Both the position numbers and the translations under genes were made by a program. Positions 38,635 through 48,069 of a stretch of 64,000 nucleotides of DNA are shown one piece after another. The stretch comes from Candidatus Pantoea formicae. GTDB lineage: Bacteria; Pseudomonadota; Gammaproteobacteria; Enterobacterales; Enterobacteriaceae. The stretch is from contig NZ_VWXD01000001.1 in NCBI RefSeq assembly GCF_011752625.1, positions 1-64,000 of the forward strand. The letters are read 5' to 3'. Position 1 is the first letter of the stretch. Every line of letters begins with the position of its first letter. Under the pieces are notes generated by a model. The model had not been told where the DNA came from, did no database searches, and was given only the letters and a program-made list of their open reading frames with translations.

Positions 38635-39936
38635 ATGAGTAATACAAACTACCCAACGGGCGTTGAAAAACACGGCGGGTCACTCCGCATTTGGTTCAAT
38701 TACAGAGGTCAGAGGTTAAGGGAAAATCTCGGTGTACCGGATACGGCAAAGAACAGAAAGGTAGCCGGAGAGTTGCGCTCATCTGTTTGCTTCGCCATCA
38801 AGATGGGCAACTTCAATTATGCCGCTCAGTTTCCGGACTCGATAAACCTGAAGCGTTTCGGGCTCAACCAGAAGCAAATCAGCGTCGGTGAACTTGCTGC
38901 AAAATGGTTAGATCTGAAAAGACTGGAGATCAGCGCCAACACACTCAGGAGATATTCCTCAGTAGTGATAAACATGGTCCCCAAGCTTGGCGCGACAAGG
39001 AATGTCTCTTCGGTTTCAAAGGAGGATGCCCTCTTCTTGAGAAAGGAGATTTTGACTGGTCAGCATTGCCCCGGATCGCGTCAGCCAGAAACATCGTCAG
39101 GAAGAAAGGTTCCAACCGTTAATTACTACATGGCAATTCTGAGCGGCATGTTTCAGTTCGCAGCAGACAATGGATACACGGCATCAAACCCGTTTAGTTC
39201 CATTGCAGCACTCAAGAAGTCGAAAGCAGAGCCGGAGCCACTCAGTAAGGAAGAGTTTGGTCGATTTATCTCCGCTTGCAGAAGCAGACAGGCAGCTAAT
39301 TTATGGACCGTTGCCTTCTACACTGGGGTTCGGCACGGTGAGCTGGTAAGCCTGGCATGGGAGGATATTGACCTGAAGGCGGGAACGCTGACAGTAAGAA
39401 GAAATCTGACCTCTCTGGGAGACTTCACTCTGCCAAAGACAGATGCTGGAACAGACAGGGTTATTTATCTTGTCGACCCAGCTATTGAAGCCCTAAGAAA
39501 TCAGGCCGAACTTACCAGGGTAGGAAGGCAATACCTTAAGGAGATAAAGTTGCGGGAGTATGGCCGGACAACCACTCACCCCTGCACCTTTGTCTTCTCA
39601 CCAAAGCTCAGTGAAATTGGCAATAATGGCGGACAACATTATGCCGTTGGCTCCCTCAGCGCTATGTGGGATTCAATAATGAAGAAAGCCGGATTGAAGC
39701 ATCGAAAGGCCTATCAGTCCCGGCACACATTTGCATGCTGGTTACTCACCGCCGGAGCGAACCCGTCGTTCATCGCTTCGCAAATGGGACACTCAAGTGC
39801 ACAGATGGTTTATACCGTTTATGGTGCCTGGATGCCAGGCAACAGCGTCAACCAGGTAGAGATGTTAAACCAGAAATTGGGAGGAAATGCCCCACTGATG
39901 CCCCAAGGCAATTCTGACATGAGGAAATTCATTTAA
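38635..39936 (+). CDS. int: Tyrosine integrase
   Basis: A 433-residue recombinase with an N-terminal arm-binding DUF3596-type domain (EKHGGSLRIWFNYRGQRLRE), a core-binding domain (about 90-190) and the catalytic domain: Arg in YTGVRHGELVSLAWED, SRHTFACWLL, GHSS and the nucleophile Tyr in VYGAWM. It is last in the left operon and thus next to the attachment site. Length and residues look intact. Confidence 0.93.
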   Translation: MSNTNYPTGVEKHGGSLRIWFNYRGQRLRENLGVPDTAKNRKVAGELRSSVCFAIKMGNFNYAAQFPDSINLKRFGLNQKQISVGELAAKWLDLKRLEISANTLRRYSSVVINMVPKLGATRNVSSVSKEDALFLRKEILTGQHCPGSRQPETSSGRKVPTVNYYMAILSGMFQFAADNGYTASNPFSSIAALKKSKAEPEPLSKEEFGRFISACRSRQAANLWTVAFYTGVRHGELVSLAWEDIDLKAGTLTVRRNLTSLGDFTLPKTDAGTDRVIYLVDPAIEALRNQAELTRVGRQYLKEIKLREYGRTTTHPCTFVFSPKLSEIGNNGGQHYAVGSLSAMWDSIMKKAGLKHRKAYQSRHTFACWLLTAGANPSFIASQMGHSSAQMVYTVYGAWMPGNSVNQVEMLNQKLGGNAPLMPQGNSDMRKFI

Positions 39937-39942
39937 ATTCAG

Positions 39943-39968
39943 TGCACTTAGAAGAGATGTTGTGCACA
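39943..39968. other. Likely right prophage end region (attR not resolved)
   Basis: Between int and ppk2 is 51 bases with an inverted GTGCAC pair (39943-39948 and 39963-39968). Prophage-host junction should be here. No tRNA or gene-end duplicate is visible, and the left copy is outside the window or lost, so the core is not defined. Confidence 0.4.
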
Positions 39969-39987
39969 CGAAATCAATAATAACGAA

Positions 39988-40866
39988 ATGTTTGATGCGC
40001 GTTTTTTACAGGAATTCTATGACAGCTATGACGAGTCGCTAGAACTGGAACTGGGCGAGTTAGGTCTGGCTGCCAATAATGATCCGCAAGAGATGGCATG
40101 GCGCCACCGTTACCTAACCGAGTTGCTGCATTTACAAGGTGAACTGGTCAAGCTGCAAAACTGGGTGATTCGTACCGGTCATCGTCTGGTGGTGATCTTT
40201 GAGGGACGCGATGCCGCAGGCAAGGGTGGCGTGATTAAGCGCATCATGCAGCGACTGAATCCGCGCTACTGCCGCGTCGCCGCGCTGCCTGCGCCCAACG
40301 ATCGTGAACGCACGCAGTGGTACTTTCAGCGCTATGTTTCGCACTTGCCCTCAGCCGGTGAAATCGTGCTGTTTGACCGCAGCTGGTACAACCGTGCTGG
40401 TGTGGAAAAAGTGATGGGCTTTTGCAATGACGCGGAGTACGAAGAGTTCTTCCACAGCGCCCCTGAATTTGAACGCATGCTGGTGCGCAGCGGTATTCAG
40501 ATCGTCAAATACTGGATCTCGATTACCGATGAAGAGCAGGAGATGCGCTTCCTGAGCCGTATTCACGATCCCTTGAAACAGTGGAAGCTGAGCCCGATGG
40601 ATCTGGAGAGCCGCCGTCGCTGGGAAGATTACACCGCCGCCAAAGAAGTGATGCTGGAGCGCACTAACATTGAGGAAGCCCGCTGGTGGGTGGTACAAGG
40701 CGTGGACAAGAAGAAAGCTCGTCTCAACTGCATCACCCATCTGCTACAACAGGTGCCGTATGAAGCAACTGAAGGCGAACAAATTTCACTGCCTTCACGC
40801 ATCCATCACGCGAATTATGCGCGCCACCCGGTCCCGGAGAGCATGATGGTGCCCGATAGCTACTGA
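39988..40866 (+). CDS. ppk2: Polyphosphate kinase 2
   Basis: A 292-residue PPK2: Walker A EGRDAAGKGG at about residues 72-81, the lid region and Walker B VLFDRSWYNRAGVEKVMGF, then WKLSPMDLESRRRWEDYTAA. It transfers phosphate between polyphosphate and nucleotides, as a soluble class I-type single-domain enzyme. It is the first chromosomal gene past the prophage, so its promoter may have been altered by integration. Confidence 0.93.
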   Translation: MFDARFLQEFYDSYDESLELELGELGLAANNDPQEMAWRHRYLTELLHLQGELVKLQNWVIRTGHRLVVIFEGRDAAGKGGVIKRIMQRLNPRYCRVAALPAPNDRERTQWYFQRYVSHLPSAGEIVLFDRSWYNRAGVEKVMGFCNDAEYEEFFHSAPEFERMLVRSGIQIVKYWISITDEEQEMRFLSRIHDPLKQWKLSPMDLESRRRWEDYTAAKEVMLERTNIEEARWWVVQGVDKKKARLNCITHLLQQVPYEATEGEQISLPSRIHHANYARHPVPESMMVPDSY

Positions 40867-40904
40867 ACTATACTTCAGTCAGTGTAGGGTTATCAGGGGG
40901 ACTT

Positions 40905-41171
40905 ATGGCAGGCGGCTGGTCTGAAGATGGTGCAGTGCAAAAGCAAATTGATGCCACCGTGGATGATGCGATTGCACGAGCCAGAAGTCACCTCAATCAT
41001 GGCGAAAGTGCCGGGTTTTGCGACGAGTGCGGGGAGCCCATACCTCAAGCGCGTCGCAATGCATTGCCTGGCGTGCGTTGTTGCGTGAAGTGCCAAAGTG
41101 CGTTGGATAAGCAAGAAGCCAGCCACAGCGGGTACAACCGCCGTGGCAGTAAAGACAGCCAGCTGCGTTAG
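40905..41171 (+). CDS. ybiI: DksA/TraR-type zinc finger protein YbiI
   Basis: An 88-residue protein that aligns over its full length with E. coli YbiI: CDECGEPIPQARRNALPG-type finger (CxxC at 40-43, CCVKC later) and the identical tail GYNRRGSKDSQLR. Likely binds RNA polymerase's secondary channel, though its role is unclear. A 10-base perfect stem (GCGTTAGTTT with AAACTAACGC, 41165-41197) follows, without a T run. Confidence 0.92.
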   Translation: MAGGWSEDGAVQKQIDATVDDAIARARSHLNHGESAGFCDECGEPIPQARRNALPGVRCCVKCQSALDKQEASHSGYNRRGSKDSQLR

Positions 41172-41364
41172 TTTTGGGGCAATCCTGAAACTAACGCTGT
41201 CGTGATCGACTTCCCTGCATTGATGCGGGGAGTTGCGGTTTTAACGGCCTCAGAGCGTCAATAGCAAATTGTTGAAGCCCATTCCCAGCTTTCAGGGGCT
41301 GGCTGTGCTGGTGGAAAGGATAAAGCGGATATTAAAACGGAATATCTTGGGTGAGGCTGCAAGT

Positions 41365-41691
41365 TCAGCACTCAGGATTCCTTGCGTGCCCCTGCAAAGC
41401 AAGCTGAATTCGGGCTTTGACCCTATCCAGAAACGCACCCGGCGTAGTTCCCCAGTTTTCAGGGACAAACGTATCTCGATAATGCTTTCTGAAATCAGAC
41501 TCTAGTTCATCGCACTCCTTCAGGAACAAATCAATGTCGTCAATGACAGCATGCTGTAAGCCCTTATGCGACCCAGCGATAAAAGCATCTATTTTGGGCT
41601 CGATATCCTCACTGTCGTCAAAGAGGTCATCGTCTTGACCGAAGTAGATGGCAATGAGGTCGTCGAGAGCGCTGATATTAATTCTGTCCAC
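41365..41691 (-). CDS. Orphan contact-dependent inhibition immunity-like protein
   Basis: A 108-residue acidic protein MDRINISALDDLIAIYFGQD, similar in style to CdiI-type immunity proteins (acidic N-terminus, YFGQD..., DDIDLFLKECDELESDF helix, EN-G-TPGAFLDRVKARI end). No cdiA or Rhs toxin is next to it, so it may be an orphan left after deletion. The call is tentative. Confidence 0.5.
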   Translation of the reverse strand: MDRINISALDDLIAIYFGQDDDLFDDSEDIEPKIDAFIAGSHKGLQHAVIDDIDLFLKECDELESDFRKHYRDTFVPENWGTTPGAFLDRVKARIQLALQGHARNPEC

Positions 41692-42616
41692 GTTTTAACT
41701 CCGTGAAAGCTGTTTGTACGAAATAAGGCTTATCATGATATGGTCTGAAAACCAAAGGGACCCTGACGCGATAGGGGGTACATCGTGCAGGCAGGTGCGG
41801 TGGGAAATTCTTAACACACATATCTATCTTTCACCTGCTATCACGCACGACGGCAGAAAATGGCATGTTGAAATGCTAGTCCATGATTTGCTTGCGCATG
41901 CCGTGTGATCTGCCCCCTATGATAAATCCGTATGGAATAACCTACGCTGTTTGCTTACGGCGGATCATGCCGAGCGGGTATGACTGCTAAGAGCCAGATA
42001 CGGACATTGCGTGCGTATGAAAAAAGGCGGTGCCTATGGCAAACCCCTTCGTATCGAGAAAAATAAATCAGCTTTGACAGAGCCAAAGCCGACGCCACTT
42101 CCACCTGGGAGGCATCAACCTGGAAGCCTTTGGAAGGCCTCACCGTGAGGACAGAAAATGTCTACAGAGACGGGGCACTCCGATTACCTATAACTTTTAA
42201 CTGCCGACATCTGCTTTTAATCCAGAGGGGACTTGTGCTTAAGAGGGCGTATGCCTTTGACAGGATATTGGTGCTTTCTGCCCTTGCCATCAGACCCCAA
42301 GCCCGAAACACATCCTTCGTGATTCGGTGAAGCTTGCCGGTTTTGTCGGTTAGCTCAATCGGGCTGACGGTCCGGCATTCTGGGGAGCCGAACGGGGAAA
42401 AAGCTTTAGAAGGTAATTGCCGTTATGTGCCAAGAGCGGACATTGCTAACATCGACATCTGACAGCAGAATGTCCGGTTTACTGATGCTGAGCAGAGTAA
42501 CTAGATCCGTTCGAGACTTTGCGGTGCTGGCAGGGAAACGAGTTTGCTATTTTATCGTCCTCTAGTCTCGTCTTACACTCACCGAAATAACGAAGCAAAC
42601 ATCGATTGAAGTGAAG
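41692..42616. other. Degenerate gene-free stretch
   Basis: 925 bases with only short frames lacking ribosome sites. Words such as CGGACATT recur (about 42002 and 42437), as often seen in decayed intergenic DNA of these bacteria. Probably the remains of lost genes next to the orphan immunity gene; I recognise nothing definite. Confidence 0.4.
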
Positions 42617-43741
42617 TTAAGCCAGCTCGCTTTTAACAACATTCAGGAACCAGCTTACGCCATGTTCAATAGCATCATCATTGAAGTCAAATTCTGGATG
42701 ATGCAAAGGGGCGCAGGGTCCGGATCCCAGCCACACATATGCACCAGGGCGTTTTTCTAACATAAACGAAAAATCTTCTGAGGTAAGCGCAGGATACCCG
42801 GCCTCTGCGGTTCGCATACCCGACATTTTACCTGCATCTATCGATAACAGGGTTTCTCTTATGTGGTTTATTGTGGCGGGATAGCAACGGATGTAATTTA
42901 CATGGGCCTTTGCCCCATGGGACTCTGCAATTTTCATAACAACATCATGAATTCTTGATGCGAGCATGTCTTGGGCTTTAGGTGAAAACATCCGTGCCGT
43001 ACCAATGATTCTGGCTGTAGATGGGATCATATTATGAGATGACCCACATTCTACTTGAGTGATGGTGATGACTGCCGGTTCGCACGGATGGAGTGCACGC
43101 GAGGTCACCGTGTTCAGCATTACCACGATTTCGCCCATGGCAAGTGTAATATCCTGGGTGAGATGAGGTTGTGCGGCATGTCCCCCGCTCCCGCAGATTT
43201 CAATCTCGAAGATATCCCCCGCCGCCATAATTGGACCAGTTCGGGTCATTAACTCACCTACCTTTAACTCCGGCCAGTTATGCAGCGCATAAATAGATGA
43301 GCAGGGGAACATCTCAAACAAACCGTTTTCAATCATTCTCCTGGCACCTGCCAGACCTTCTTCGGCAGGCTGAAAAATCAGAACAACAGTCCCGTCGAAT
43401 TCACAGTTAAGAGCTAATTCCTGCGCTACGCCCAGTAAGATCGCAGTATGACCATCATGTCCACATGCATGCGCTATACCCGGGTACAAGCTTACCCATG
43501 GATTGTTACTTCTGTCCTGCATAGGCAGAGCATCAATATCGGCCCTGAGGCCGATCATTCTGTCTGAGGTTCCTTTTGATATAACACCAACGACACCAGT
43601 CTCACAAAATTCATGAGTTATCTGGATATCGTATTTAAGAAGATATTCTGTTATCAGCTCTGTTGTTTTAAACTCATTATAGCCAAGCTCAGGATTGGCA
43701 TGAAGATGCCGACGAATATTGATCAGCTCGTTGATATTCAT
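42617..43741 (-). CDS. M20-family amidohydrolase (hippurate hydrolase-like)
   Basis: A 374-residue metallo-amidohydrolase with RRHLHANPELGYNE at residues 10-23, metal ligands in AHACGHDGHTA and FQPAEEGLAGARRM, and SGGHAAQPH in the lid. These enzymes cleave N-acyl amino acids or similar amides in the cytoplasm. It is divergent from the dioxygenase gene at 44019, sharing a 277-base promoter region, and no signal peptide is seen. Substrate unknown. Confidence 0.88.
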   Translation of the reverse strand: MNINELINIRRHLHANPELGYNEFKTTELITEYLLKYDIQITHEFCETGVVGVISKGTSDRMIGLRADIDALPMQDRSNNPWVSLYPGIAHACGHDGHTAILLGVAQELALNCEFDGTVVLIFQPAEEGLAGARRMIENGLFEMFPCSSIYALHNWPELKVGELMTRTGPIMAAGDIFEIEICGSGGHAAQPHLTQDITLAMGEIVVMLNTVTSRALHPCEPAVITITQVECGSSHNMIPSTARIIGTARMFSPKAQDMLASRIHDVVMKIAESHGAKAHVNYIRCYPATINHIRETLLSIDAGKMSGMRTAEAGYPALTSEDFSFMLEKRPGAYVWLGSGPCAPLHHPEFDFNDDAIEHGVSWFLNVVKSELA

Positions 43742-44018
43742 TGGATTATCTCAATAATTTATTTCAGCGATCTTATAGCAAAGCAGCTGCTTACACAGTT
43801 AAAGATCTCCTGCAGCCAATATGAAAATCTTATGGTTCAAAATGAGTGCTGATGCCTCATTTTATAACCGTTAATGCACAATTAAGGTGCGCTGAATTTT
43901 TAATTGTCCAGGGCAATCCGTTTAGATACCGGGTTAATAATGAAAATAAGGATCTGGCACACTTTGTGCAAATGTATATACATGATTAATCCAGCAATCA
44001 GAACAACGGAGTAAATGT

Positions 44019-44822
44019 ATGATCCAGGAGTTAGTTTCGCAGGAAGATATCGATTTTTTTCAGAAAAACGGCGCCGTGTGCATCCGTAACCTGTTTAATA
44101 CGGATGAGCTTTCACTATTAGAGTCAGGTATTGAGGAAAATTTAAAGAACCCCAGTGACAGAGCAAAAGTTGCAAGTAACGAAAAAGATCCCGGCTGGTT
44201 TTTTGAGGATTTTTGCAACTGGACATCAATCTCTCAGTACAAAGAATTCATTTATCAAACCCGCGTGGGAAGTGTTGCCGCACAGCTCATGGGTAGCAAA
44301 GAGGTCAGACTTTACCATGACCATTTGTTAGTTAAGGAACCGGGGACAAAACAGAAGACGCCGTGGCATCAGGATCAACCTTATTACAACATTGAAGGTG
44401 CAATGAACTGCAGTATGTGGCTGCCAGTCGATCCCGTATCCCGTGAATCCACCCTGGAATTCATTGCCGGCTCTCACAAAGGCCCATGGTTAATGCCCAG
44501 AACGTTTAAAGATAACCATGCGAGTTGGTTCCCTGAGGGTAGCCTGGCAGATCTTCCGGATATCGAATCGGACCGTGCCAATTGGCCCATTCTGGGATGG
44601 GAACTTAAGCCTGGTGATGCCTTGTTCTTCCATATGCTCACGCTGCATGCCGCAGGGGGGGTTTCTGGCAGTTCGCGCAGAAGAGCATTCTCTCTGCGCT
44701 TTTTAGGGGATGACATCACTCACGCCCCGCGCCCATGGAAAACATCACCCGAGTTTCCTGCTATCAAAGATTGTATTCCGGCAGGTGCACCGATGGTTCA
44801 TGAAATATTTCCCCTACTTTAA
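44019..44822 (+). CDS. PhyH-family Fe(II)/2-oxoglutarate dioxygenase
   Basis: A 267-residue enzyme of the phytanoyl-CoA dioxygenase family. The iron facial triad is His and Asp in TPWHQDQPYYN (about 111-121) and His in LTLHAAGG; Arg in RRAFSLRFLGDD binds 2-oxoglutarate. It starts a plus-strand unit with the binding protein 24 bases downstream. Substrate unknown, possibly an amino acid or amide derivative given the neighbours. Confidence 0.87.
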   Translation: MIQELVSQEDIDFFQKNGAVCIRNLFNTDELSLLESGIEENLKNPSDRAKVASNEKDPGWFFEDFCNWTSISQYKEFIYQTRVGSVAAQLMGSKEVRLYHDHLLVKEPGTKQKTPWHQDQPYYNIEGAMNCSMWLPVDPVSRESTLEFIAGSHKGPWLMPRTFKDNHASWFPEGSLADLPDIESDRANWPILGWELKPGDALFFHMLTLHAAGGVSGSSRRRAFSLRFLGDDITHAPRPWKTSPEFPAIKDCIPAGAPMVHEIFPLL

Positions 44823-44845
44823 CTAAACTAAGGGCAAGGAATAAT

Positions 44846-45616
44846 ATGAAAAGTCTTACACTGAAGTTCGCATCAGTCTTTTTGTCACTGAGTCTGGCAA
44901 ATGTTGCCATGGCTAAAACTGACCTGATTATAGGGTTCGACCCAACCTATACCCCATTTGAATATAAAAATGCTGATGGGAGCTATGCCGGCTTTGACTA
45001 TGCGTTAGGGAATGCGCTGTGTAAAAAAATGAATCTAAACTGCGTCTGGAAGGAAGTCGATTTCGACAGTTCAATTGCGGCATTAAGAGCACGCAAAATT
45101 GATGCGATTCTTTCTGCGATGTCTATCACTGATGAACGTAGCAAGCAGGTAGATTTTACCGTGCCGGTTTATGATGTTCCCACAGCATTAGTGGTAAAAT
45201 CATCCAGTAACTTAGAATTAAGTTCACTCCCACCAGGAACCAGCGTCGGGGTAACGCAGGGAACAACGCAAGAATCTTATGCACTCAAAGTACTTCAACC
45301 TAAGGGTGTAAAAGTTGTCTCGTATGAAAGTCAGGATCATGTGTACCAGGATTTAAGCAACGGAAGGCTTGATTCAACGCTAACAAATGCAGCGACGGCT
45401 TCAGAGGGATTTTTAAAATTACCTCAAGGTAAGGAATATAAAATATCAGAACCAACAATAAGTGACATTCATTACTTTGGTAAGGGTGTTGGTATTGCCT
45501 TTCGCAAAGGCGATGCTGAACATACTCAGCTTTTTAACGCTGCGATAATTGATATGAAAAGTAAAGGTGAAATAGCCGAACTTTCGAAGAAATATTTTAG
45601 CTTTACAGTTGATTGA
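44846..45616 (+). CDS. Periplasmic polar amino-acid-binding protein (ABC uptake)
   Basis: A 256-residue HisJ/ArgT-type binding protein: signal peptide (residues 1-23, ...ANVAMA), then IIGFDPTYTPFEYKNADGSY and GFDYALGNALCKKMNLNC. No permease or ATPase gene is adjacent, so it must use another transporter or work as a sensor. It follows the dioxygenase gene, probably in one operon. Confidence 0.9.
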   Translation: MKSLTLKFASVFLSLSLANVAMAKTDLIIGFDPTYTPFEYKNADGSYAGFDYALGNALCKKMNLNCVWKEVDFDSSIAALRARKIDAILSAMSITDERSKQVDFTVPVYDVPTALVVKSSSNLELSSLPPGTSVGVTQGTTQESYALKVLQPKGVKVVSYESQDHVYQDLSNGRLDSTLTNAATASEGFLKLPQGKEYKISEPTISDIHYFGKGVGIAFRKGDAEHTQLFNAAIIDMKSKGEIAELSKKYFSFTVD

Positions 45617-45704
45617 CATGCTTATTAATCAATTATTTGTCACAAAAATCGAGTATTTCCACCATAATTTGATTTATTGACTGTGTGTTCAGGACTTTGA
45701 GATG

Positions 45705-45740
45705 GATAACGAGGCTCTTCAATTACTGAGCCTCGCTATC
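45705..45740 (+). terminator. Hairpin after binding protein gene
   Basis: GATAACGAGGCTC pairs with GAGCCTCGCTATC with one mismatch and a 10-base loop. There is no T run, so it may stabilise the transcript end rather than terminate. Confidence 0.4.
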
Positions 45741-45824
45741 AAACCAAAATCTTATCCCTACGCGGTTCACTGAAGTGTACCTGCCACGCTCGATTCTCAT
45801 AGAATGCTCTTATTAATGCCCCCT

Positions 45825-46592
45825 TCACCCCATCACCAGCCCCCCATCCACATACAGCGTCTGCCCGGTCACAAACTCGCTGCAGTCTGAAGCCAGGAAC
45901 ATGACCGGCCCAGCCACATCTTCTGGTTGGGCAATACGGCGCAGTGGCGTTTGTGCGGTGATAAAGTCGCGCACATCTTCCCGTGTGGCGCGGCTAGCAT
46001 CGGTGGGATAGACCAAACCCGGCGCGACACAATTGACGCGAATGCCCAGCGGGCCTAACTCCGCTGCTAACGAACGGCTAAAACCGATCAACGCGGACTT
46101 GGCTGTCACGTAATCGTGATAAGGCACCGAAGGACGGGCCACCAGATCGCTTGAGAGGTTCACAATGCTGCCGCGCGCACGTGAACGCATCAGTGGCAAG
46201 GCAGCCTGGCACACGTTGTAGGCTGCACCAACGGCACCCTCAAACTGGCTTTGGTAGCCCTGCCATGAGGTTTCCCAAAAGCGCTGACGATTTTCGGTAT
46301 CAAAAACATAAGGGGCAAAAGCATTATTGATCACCGCATCAAGGCGACCGGTGGTATTGAGAATCTGCTCCATCATTGCGGCAACCTGTTCTGGAGAAGT
46401 CACGTCTGCACGTATCGCGAAAGCCGCACCGCCGAGCGCCTCACAGCTTTTCACCACTTCCTCTGCTGCTTGCTCACTGCGCAGATAGTTCACCACCACC
46501 AATGCGCCTTCAGCGGCGAAGGCTTTGGCGATAGCCGCCCCAATACCTCGGCTAGCCCCGGTGACCAACACGGTACGATCAGCAAATTTCAT
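45825..46592 (-). CDS. SDR-family oxidoreductase (FabG-like) in TPP-controlled operon
   Basis: A 255-residue short-chain dehydrogenase: cofactor site TGASRGIGAAIAKAF, NNAFAPYV in place of the usual NNAG, catalytic Ser in VNLSSDLVARPS, YxxxK in YHDYVTAKSALIG, and the FVTGQTLYVDGG end. It reduces or oxidises an alcohol/aldehyde with NAD(P)H. It is the last gene of the operon, 25 bases after the LuxC-like gene; an aldehyde-to-alcohol step would fit. Confidence 0.88.
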   Translation of the reverse strand: MKFADRTVLVTGASRGIGAAIAKAFAAEGALVVVNYLRSEQAAEEVVKSCEALGGAAFAIRADVTSPEQVAAMMEQILNTTGRLDAVINNAFAPYVFDTENRQRFWETSWQGYQSQFEGAVGAAYNVCQAALPLMRSRARGSIVNLSSDLVARPSVPYHDYVTAKSALIGFSRSLAAELGPLGIRVNCVAPGLVYPTDASRATREDVRDFITAQTPLRRIAQPEDVAGPVMFLASDCSEFVTGQTLYVDGGLVMG

Positions 46593-46617
46593 AAAAAACT
46601 CCTGTAGTGAGATCCCA

Positions 46618-48069
46618 TTAATCAGCGTACGGCGCGAATCGTTCTGCCGCCTCTTCCGCTGCGTATTCGATTTCGGTGAGGGTCACCAGATCCAGCAGGC
46701 TAAATCGTCCATCGTGATGCCAGCCTGCCGCCGGTGAGGTCATGTGTCCAAACGCCGTGATGCGCGTCACCCCTACCTGCCCCAGCGCAGAGGCAAGGCG
46801 GAACAGCGCCTGTGGTTCGGCAGCCACCGCAGCGGTTTGTAAATAGATTTTCTGCTCAGCCACCAGCGCGATGGCCTGCGCTATATCCTCTACGGCCACC
46901 ACCTTCAACGTACGTCCAAGTGCCGCAGGTACCAGTGGCTCCGACCTGTCCACGCACACCACTGCCCAGTTCTCAATCGCATCACCGTACAACGTGCGAT
47001 CGCCTTGCAGTGCGCGGATCTCTTCATTGTTGCGCCAGGCAGCGATGCTGTTCCTTTCCGCCAGAGAGAGTTCACCACGCGGATGTTTGCGCGCCAGAGC
47101 CTGCAACTCGTGGGCGAGATACGCCGAAAATTCTTGGGGTGAGACGCGCCCGCCACGCTCGATGAACAGCATTTGCGGCGAGTAGCAGCCCGACTGGTCA
47201 TAGCGCATCACATCGTAAGCAGCTCGCCGCGCCAATTCGGCTCCTTGCCGGGCATCCAATGCCGAGCGCGCCACCAAACCCACGCTGATTTTATGGCCGT
47301 GTGGTAAAAAGCGTGTAGTGATGGGGAGCTGCTGCTGAATGGCCGCCAGCGTGGGATTGCCACCATAGGCGACGACGGTATCGGGCTGCTTGAACCACAA
47401 CGATTCAACTGTGGTATCACCGCCTTTCCACCACACCACAGCCAGGCACTCGCCCAGTTGCGGATCGATCTCAGCCAGAAGTCCGGCAAACCACCCCGCC
47501 ATCAGCGGCTCGGCACCGGGCAATTTACCAATGGACCCCGCTTTGACCAGCAAGCCCGAGATCAAACTCCATAACGGCAGCCCTAGTACGTTGCCCGCCC
47601 AAATGTGCATCAGCAGTTCCGGACCAAATGCCCGCGCAAAACCACCGTTCGGACGCGGCTGAAAATCGTCCAGTATCTGCGCATCATTAAAGTCTTCGGC
47701 AAGAAAGCGTTTCAACTGCGGCTGGCGGAAGGTTTTTAGATAGCCGGTAAGACCGCTGCGAATCATTTCACCATCGTACCCGGTGACAATCGGCAGCAGC
47801 GTTTCCGCTTTAATACGCAGGGGATGGCTCCGGTCCAGCAGTCGCGCGATCGCCTTATCGACAATGGCAACAATCTTCGCCACGCTGAGCGTACGCAAAT
47901 AGTGACGCGTATGAGTTCGAACGTGGTCACTTAACACCGCGATCTGCGCAGCATTAAGATCGGGCACTGCCACCTCGACCTGTTCCCCGTGAGACTGGAA
48001 GTGGAGCGTACGCCACTGCACCTCTGCGGGTGGGATACAGCTTGGCAAGTAACCTGCAAACTCTTTCAC
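46618..48069 (-). CDS. LuxC-like acyl reductase
   Basis: A 483-residue protein of the acyl-CoA/acyl-protein reductase (LuxC) family with an aldehyde-dehydrogenase fold; the putative catalytic Cys is in RYDQSGCYSPQMLFIE. LuxC reduces an activated acyl group to the aldehyde using NADPH. It starts at GTG 48069, overlapping the LuxE-like stop as GTGA. No luxAB genes are near, so this is not bioluminescence. Confidence 0.85.
   Translation of the reverse strand: MKEFAGYLPSCIPPAEVQWRTLHFQSHGEQVEVAVPDLNAAQIAVLSDHVRTHTRHYLRTLSVAKIVAIVDKAIARLLDRSHPLRIKAETLLPIVTGYDGEMIRSGLTGYLKTFRQPQLKRFLAEDFNDAQILDDFQPRPNGGFARAFGPELLMHIWAGNVLGLPLWSLISGLLVKAGSIGKLPGAEPLMAGWFAGLLAEIDPQLGECLAVVWWKGGDTTVESLWFKQPDTVVAYGGNPTLAAIQQQLPITTRFLPHGHKISVGLVARSALDARQGAELARRAAYDVMRYDQSGCYSPQMLFIERGGRVSPQEFSAYLAHELQALARKHPRGELSLAERNSIAAWRNNEEIRALQGDRTLYGDAIENWAVVCVDRSEPLVPAALGRTLKVVAVEDIAQAIALVAEQKIYLQTAAVAAEPQALFRLASALGQVGVTRITAFGHMTSPAAGWHHDGRFSLLDLVTLTEIEYAAEEAAERFAPYAD

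Larger units (their letters stand above)
286..39985. mobile_element. Lambda-like prophage (left end cut or beyond window)
   Basis: A contiguous set of int, xis, recET, N, cI/cro, cII, O/P, nin genes, Q-like, lysis, terminase, head and tail genes in lambda order. The head genes differ from lambda (DUF6260-type capsid, DUF1073-type portal, Terminase_3-type), and recombination is RecET, so it is a mosaic. The tail-tip and fibre genes are not present to the left within the window. Confidence 0.9.

Noticed and set aside
41714-41908. 64-residue plus-strand frame in the degenerate stretch
   Set aside because: No ribosome site and no family resemblance; likely chance or a remnant.
42130-42330. 66-residue plus-strand frame
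   Set aside because: Same reasons; sits in decayed DNA.
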